Shown here one piece after another: positions 59,718 to 64,000 of a stretch of DNA of 64,000 bases. The notes beneath the pieces were generated by a model. It saw only the letters and a list, made by a program, of their open reading frames with translations, made no database searches and had not been told where the DNA came from. A program made the position numbers and the translations under genes. The DNA comes from Haemophilus parainfluenzae (GTDB taxonomy: Bacteria; Pseudomonadota; Gammaproteobacteria; Enterobacterales; Pasteurellaceae): NCBI RefSeq assembly GCF_003253005.1, contig NZ_QEPZ01000005.1:124001-188000 (forward strand), read 5' to 3'. The stretch's first letter is position 1. Each line of letters opens with the position of its first letter.

Positions 59718-61463
59718 ATGATGATAGATAAACGCCTAATTAACACGGTGGCCGACAGTAAAAAATGGATTGGCATCACGGTGTTATGGAATTGGGTGGC
59801 GTTAATTGGCGGGATTATCAGTGCCGTCGTGTTTTCTTATATTTTACAGGTGGCTTATTTTAACGAGTTGGGCCCATTAAGTGCGGTCATTTGGGGCATT
59901 GTTTTAATTGCTGCTTTGGCATTGCGTGCTTTTGCGGGTAAAAAATCGGTGCAGGCCTCTTATTTTGCCAGTACCAAAGTCAAACATGAGCTACGTAGCC
60001 TCATCTATCGTAAATTGGCTTCGATGCCACTTAACCAAGTGAATCAACAATCTACGTCAAACATTATCCAAGTGGCCTCAGAAGGTGTGGAACAACTTGA
60101 AATCTATTTCGGACGTTATTTACCTCAGCTTTTTTATAGCTTGCTTGCCCCGCTCACACTCTTTGCTTTTCTGATCTTTTTCAGCTTTAAAACAGCCGTG
60201 ATTTTGCTGATTTGCGTGCCGCTTATTCCTATGTCGATCATTGCAGTGAATAAAATTGCGAAAAAACTCTTGGCAAAATATTGGTCCATTTATGTGGGAT
60301 TAGGCAGCAGTTTCTTAGATAACCTACAAGGTTTAATTACGCTGAAAATCTATCAAGATGATGCTTATAAAGCGAAAGCAATGGATGAAGAAGCAGAACA
60401 TTTCCGCAAAATTACCATGAAAGTGCTCACTATGCAGCTTAACTCGGTATCACTGATGGATTTACTTGCTTACGGTGGCGCAGCAATCGGGATTTTAACC
60501 GCACTATTGCAATTCCAAGATGCACAACTCAGCGTCTTAGGCGTGATTTTATTTATCCTACTTTCCTCCGAGTTTTTTATTCCGCTTCGTTTGCTCGGTT
60601 CATTCTTCCATGTGGCGATGAATGGTAAAGCGGCTTCAGATAAGATTTTCACATTACTTGATACGCCAGTGGAAACCCAACAAAGTGCGGTGGATTTTGA
60701 AGCCCAAAATAACGTTCAAGTGGAAATTAAAGATCTACATTTTGCGTATTCTGCAGAAAAACCGGCAATTCAGGGTTTAACTTTAACGATTCAACCAAAT
60801 CAACTTTCAGTGTTTGTGGGTAAAAGTGGTTGTGGTAAATCAACCTTAGTTTCGTTGTTGATGGGCTTTAATAAAGCGCAACAAGGTGAGATTTTGTTTA
60901 ATGGACAAAACGCTTCAGAAATAGACCGCACTTCTTTCTATCAAAAAGTCTCATTGGTGAGCCATAGCAGCTACGTGTTTAAAGGCTCGCTGCGTGAAAA
61001 TATGACGATGGCGAAAATTGATGCTACAGACGAGCAAATTTATGCGTGTTTAGAACAAGTGAATCTCGCCCAATTTGTACGCGAAAATGGCGGGTTAGAT
61101 ATGCAGCTATTAAGCCGAGGCGCGAATTTATCGGGCGGTCAGATTCAACGTTTAGCCTTAGCGCGTGCTTTACTACACAATGCCGAGCTTTATATTTTTG
61201 ATGAAGCAACCAGTAACATTGATGTGGAAAGCGAAGAAATTATTTTGCAGTTCATTCAACAATTTAAACAACAAAAAACCATTGTGATGATTTCTCACCG
61301 CTTGGCCAATGCCGTGAATGCAGATTGCATTAATGTGCTTGAACAAGGCAAATTGATTGAGCAAGGCACACATAAAGAGCTAATGGAAAAACAAGGTGCG
61401 TATGCTGAAATGTTCCAACAACAAAAAGATTTAGAACAAATTAGAGAGGTGGCAAATGCGTAA
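59718..61463 (+). CDS. CydD-like ABC transporter half, heme-receptor cluster
   Basis: 581 residues from ATG 59718 (AGGAGC 8 bases upstream). Type I exporter fold: six helices, then ATPase with Walker A GKSGCGKST, canonical signature LSGGQIQR, Walker B IFDEATSN and H-loop ISHRLA. Related to CydDC thiol/heme-linked exporters; the pair is found with hemoglobin receptors in Haemophilus. It overlaps the next gene by 8 bases. Substrate unknown. Confidence 0.75.
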   Translation: MMIDKRLINTVADSKKWIGITVLWNWVALIGGIISAVVFSYILQVAYFNELGPLSAVIWGIVLIAALALRAFAGKKSVQASYFASTKVKHELRSLIYRKLASMPLNQVNQQSTSNIIQVASEGVEQLEIYFGRYLPQLFYSLLAPLTLFAFLIFFSFKTAVILLICVPLIPMSIIAVNKIAKKLLAKYWSIYVGLGSSFLDNLQGLITLKIYQDDAYKAKAMDEEAEHFRKITMKVLTMQLNSVSLMDLLAYGGAAIGILTALLQFQDAQLSVLGVILFILLSSEFFIPLRLLGSFFHVAMNGKAASDKIFTLLDTPVETQQSAVDFEAQNNVQVEIKDLHFAYSAEKPAIQGLTLTIQPNQLSVFVGKSGCGKSTLVSLLMGFNKAQQGEILFNGQNASEIDRTSFYQKVSLVSHSSYVFKGSLRENMTMAKIDATDEQIYACLEQVNLAQFVRENGGLDMQLLSRGANLSGGQIQRLALARALLHNAELYIFDEATSNIDVESEEIILQFIQQFKQQKTIVMISHRLANAVNADCINVLEQGKLIEQGTHKELMEKQGAYAEMFQQQKDLEQIREVANA

Positions 61464-63114
61464 AAATGGTTTTGTTGTAATGGGGCATTTGTTGAAATTA
61501 GTGACCCCACTGGCGCACATTATGGCGTTTACCATTACTATGGGTACGCTCGGTTTCCTGGCTGCCATCTTTATTATGGTGCTGGGTGCGATGGGGTTAG
61601 TGAATCTTCTTAACTTTGATACCCATTTAACTTTCTCTGGAATTTTGACCGCACTTATCGTATTGGCGGTGGCTCGTGGCGCATTGCGTTATTTAGAGCA
61701 AATGTCCGGGCACTATATTGCTTTTAAATTATTGGCATTATTGCGTGATAAAGTGTTTTCTTCTCTACGCCGTTTGGCTTTTGTGAAGTTGCAAGATAAA
61801 CAAGCGGGGCAATTAGTGTCACTAGTCACCAATGATATTGAATTGCTCGAAGTATTCTATGCGCACACCATTGCACCAATTATGATCGCATTCTTTACCT
61901 CTGCGATTTTATTGTTGGTTTTTGCGCATCTTTCAGGTTGGTTTGTGCTTGTGGCATTGGCGGCGTATTTAACAGTAGGCGTGATTCTACCGATTATCAC
62001 CACCAAATTGGCGCGTGAAGATGGCAGACGCTATCGTGAATTAGTGGGTGAAATGAATGACTTCTTCCTCGACAGCGTGCGTGGTATGAAAGAAATTCAA
62101 CTTTTTGGCTATGCACAACAACGCTTAGCAGAAATCCAACAACGTAGCCAAAAAATTGATACCGCCTTTGAACGCATTAAAGACCAAGAAGCAAAAGTCC
62201 GTGTTTATACTGAAGTGGCAGTATCCGTTTTCAACATTATTATGTTGTTTACTGGTTTAATTTTATTTAGTTTAGATAAAATTGATTTCTCAGCCTTTTT
62301 AGTTGGTGTGATTTTATTAATGTCGAGCTACGGGCCAGTTATCGCCTTAAGTAACCTTTCAAGCAACTTGTTACAAACCTTGGCTTCAGGTGAGCGTGTA
62401 TTGAGCTTGCTAGCAGAAGAGCCTGAATTAAAAGACGTAGAAAGTGCGGTCGATTTGAAAGAGGTTTCCCGCATTGATGTTGAGAGCGTAAGTTTTGCTT
62501 ATGGTGAAGAACAAATCTTATCAGATGTTAGTTTATCAGTGAAAAAAGGTGAAATCTTAGGGATTCACGGCAGAAGTGGCAGCGGTAAAAGTACCTTGTT
62601 AAAACTGCTGATGCGTTTTTACGATCCAAAATCAGGCAGCATTAAAATTAACGGCGAAACCTTACCGAACATCAACACCCGTAGTTTGCGTGACAATATG
62701 GCGTACATTACCCAGCAAACCTATATTTTCAACGAAACCATTGAGGAAAATATTCGCCTTGCGCGCCGTGATGCAACGTTAGAAGAAATTATGGAAGCAG
62801 CGAAGAAAGCGTCAATTCATGATTTCATTTTAAGCTTGCCACAAGGTTATCAAACAAAAATGACAGAATTGGGCGGCAATCTCTCTGACGGTGAAAAACA
62901 ACGTATCGGTATTGCCCGAGCATTCTTGCATAATGCACCGATTATTTTACTCGATGAACCGACCAGTAATTTGGATAGCTTAAACGAAGCGATGATTCTG
63001 AAATCATTATTGAACGTGAAAGCTGAAAAATTGATTATTCTCGTCAGCCATCGCCAATCCACAATGGCAATTTGTGATCAGGTGATTGGCATTGAGAATG
63101 GTAGAATGTCGTAA
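61456..63114 (+). CDS. CydC-like ABC transporter half with altered signature
   Basis: 552 residues. Six-helix domain, Walker A GRSGSGKST, Walker B ILLDEPTSN and H-loop VSHRQS are intact, but the signature is LSDGEKQR instead of LSGGQ. With the preceding gene this suggests a heterodimer with one degenerate site. It lies 7-8 bases into the end of its partner. One uptake signal inside each gene. Confidence 0.75.
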   Translation: MRKNGFVVMGHLLKLVTPLAHIMAFTITMGTLGFLAAIFIMVLGAMGLVNLLNFDTHLTFSGILTALIVLAVARGALRYLEQMSGHYIAFKLLALLRDKVFSSLRRLAFVKLQDKQAGQLVSLVTNDIELLEVFYAHTIAPIMIAFFTSAILLLVFAHLSGWFVLVALAAYLTVGVILPIITTKLAREDGRRYRELVGEMNDFFLDSVRGMKEIQLFGYAQQRLAEIQQRSQKIDTAFERIKDQEAKVRVYTEVAVSVFNIIMLFTGLILFSLDKIDFSAFLVGVILLMSSYGPVIALSNLSSNLLQTLASGERVLSLLAEEPELKDVESAVDLKEVSRIDVESVSFAYGEEQILSDVSLSVKKGEILGIHGRSGSGKSTLLKLLMRFYDPKSGSIKINGETLPNINTRSLRDNMAYITQQTYIFNETIEENIRLARRDATLEEIMEAAKKASIHDFILSLPQGYQTKMTELGGNLSDGEKQRIGIARAFLHNAPIILLDEPTSNLDSLNEAMILKSLLNVKAEKLIILVSHRQSTMAICDQVIGIENGRMS

Positions 63115-63125
63115 GACAGTGAGAA

Positions 63126-63157
63126 AAAGAGCGATCAAATTGACCGCTCTTTTTTAT
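63126..63157. terminator. Terminator between the ABC pair and coaA
   Basis: AAAGAGCG and CGCTCTTT, 8-bp stem, followed by TTTT. It overlaps the convergent coaA stop and may serve both strands. Confidence 0.75.
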
Positions 63158-64000
63158 TTTCTTAATTTCACTAACTCAACTTCGTGATTTTCACCTTTTC
63201 TAAGAATAAGATTAGCGCGCTCACGAGTCGGCAGAATGTTTTGTCTTAAATTCAATCCATTAATGTTGTCCCAAATGTTGCCAGCCGTTTCAATAGCTTT
63301 TTGTTCAGAGAGATTCGCATAATGTTTAAAATAGGAATCTGGATTGGTAAAAGCACTTTGGCGGAATTTTAAGAATCGCTTGATGTACCATTCTTTGAGT
63401 AGATTCTCGTCAGCATCAACGTAAATGGAAAAGTCCACAAAATCAGATACGAAGGTTTGATTCGCTTTATTTGAACCTGTTTGGAGAACGTTTAACCCTT
63501 CTAAAATTAAAATATCCGGTTGATCTACGATATCAAATTTATCAGGAACGATATCGTAAGTCAGATGAGAATAAATAGGTGATTTTACTGATGGCTTACC
63601 CGATTTAATATCGGCTAAAAAACGAATTAATTTCGCCGTATCATAAGAAATAGGAAAGCCTTTTTTTTGTAACAGATCGTCTTTTTTTAGTTTTTCTAAT
63701 GGATACAGGAAACCGTCGGTAGTAATCAGGTCAACTTTTCGTTCGGTAGGCCAGTTAGATAGTAAGGATTGTAAAATACGTGCTGATGTACTTTTCCCAA
63801 CAGCCACACTGCCAGCGATACTAATGATGTAAGGAACTTTAGGGCTTTGTCCGCCAAGAAAACGATTCAAAACGGTTTGTCGGCGAAGGTTTTCGTCAAT
63901 GTAGTAGTTAATAAGACGCGCAAGTGGCAGGTAAATGGTGCTCACTTCATCGAGAGAAAGCTCTTCATTAAAACCTAAAAGTGGTTTGAGATCTTGCTCC
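63154..64000 (-). CDS. coaA: Pantothenate kinase, 5' end beyond the window
   Basis: First, feedback-controlled step of coenzyme A synthesis. The frame stays open to the right edge, so the GTG at 63945 is internal; about 281 of ~315 residues are visible. Walker [16 protein letters not shown], the YDIVP segment and [11 protein letters not shown] match type I CoaA. The C-terminus is complete (VELVKLRK). Confidence 0.96.
   Translation of the reverse strand, partial: EQDLKPLLGFNEELSLDEVSTIYLPLARLINYYIDENLRRQTVLNRFLGGQSPKVPYIISIAGSVAVGKSTSARILQSLLSNWPTERKVDLITTDGFLYPLEKLKKDDLLQKKGFPISYDTAKLIRFLADIKSGKPSVKSPIYSHLTYDIVPDKFDIVDQPDILILEGLNVLQTGSNKANQTFVSDFVDFSIYVDADENLLKEWYIKRFLKFRQSAFTNPDSYFKHYANLSEQKAIETAGNIWDNINGLNLRQNILPTRERANLILRKGENHEVELVKLRK

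Overview
This window reads as chromosome of a Haemophilus-type member of the Pasteurellaceae, most likely Haemophilus parainfluenzae or a close relative. The base composition is AT-rich, and by eye more than 40 copies of the Haemophilus uptake signal core AAGTGCGGT (or its complement ACCGCACTT) lie in genes and as inverted pairs between genes. The [NiFe]-hydrogenase-2 (hyb) operon argues against H. influenzae itself, which to my knowledge lacks one. No rRNA, tRNA, CRISPR array, prophage or intact IS element was seen.

Layout. 1-3.4 kb: 3' part of an HMW1C-like N-glycosyltransferase with a lysine-rich tail, then asd and pldB. 3.4-5.9 kb: an accessory patch with a collapsed DASS transporter remnant, a DUF3290-DUF421 membrane pair between two diverged direct repeats, and a frameshifted small lipoprotein gene. 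5.9-22.5 kb: mostly core genes: purT, luxS, yqaA/yqaB, a PRD-domain gene, the tamA-tamB-ppx operon, dtd/yihY/ychJ-like/yiiM, yjgR, udp and the shikimate dehydrogenase-like sdhL. 22.5-26.9 kb: the core cysE-gpsA-secB-yibN run, in which about 1.55 kb has been inserted exactly at the cysE stop codon. The insert carries two paralogous membrane-protein genes and extra copies of the cysE 3' end. 27-32 kb: ansB, a Dcu C4-dicarboxylate transporter, a DUF3108 protein and a YfcC-family permease. 32-39.7 kb: a siderophore-import cluster (TonB-dependent receptor, two ABC half-transporters in YbtP/YbtQ order, a YbtX/RhtX-like MFS protein) with a divergent TetR regulator and a large palindrome between them. 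39.7-46.5 kb: a VirK/YbjX-like gene, lon, hemW, rpiA, serA. 46.6-52.8 kb: the hybOABCDE operon. 53-64 kb: a PgtP-like organophosphate antiporter, gyrB, a hemoglobin/transferrin-type TonB receptor with a CydDC-like ABC pair, and the 3' part of coaA.

How the genes work together. Several units fit anaerobic life on a mucosal surface. Asparaginase supplies aspartate, and through fumarate an electron acceptor; a Dcu carrier exchanges C4-dicarboxylates; hydrogenase-2 feeds electrons to quinone. Both ansB and hybO have FNR-type sites placed at about -41.5 from likely start points. Iron is covered twice, by a siderophore importer without visible biosynthesis genes and by a heme-type receptor with a Fur-like site.

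The most notable observations are: the cysE 3'-end insertion, in which the distal cysE-end copy differs from the cysE terminus only by synonymous changes; a predicted sigma-E-driven small RNA divergent from luxS, the position held by micA in E. coli; the Firmicutes-like DUF3290-DUF421 pair between direct repeats; and the yersiniabactin-like import cluster with its palindromic control region.
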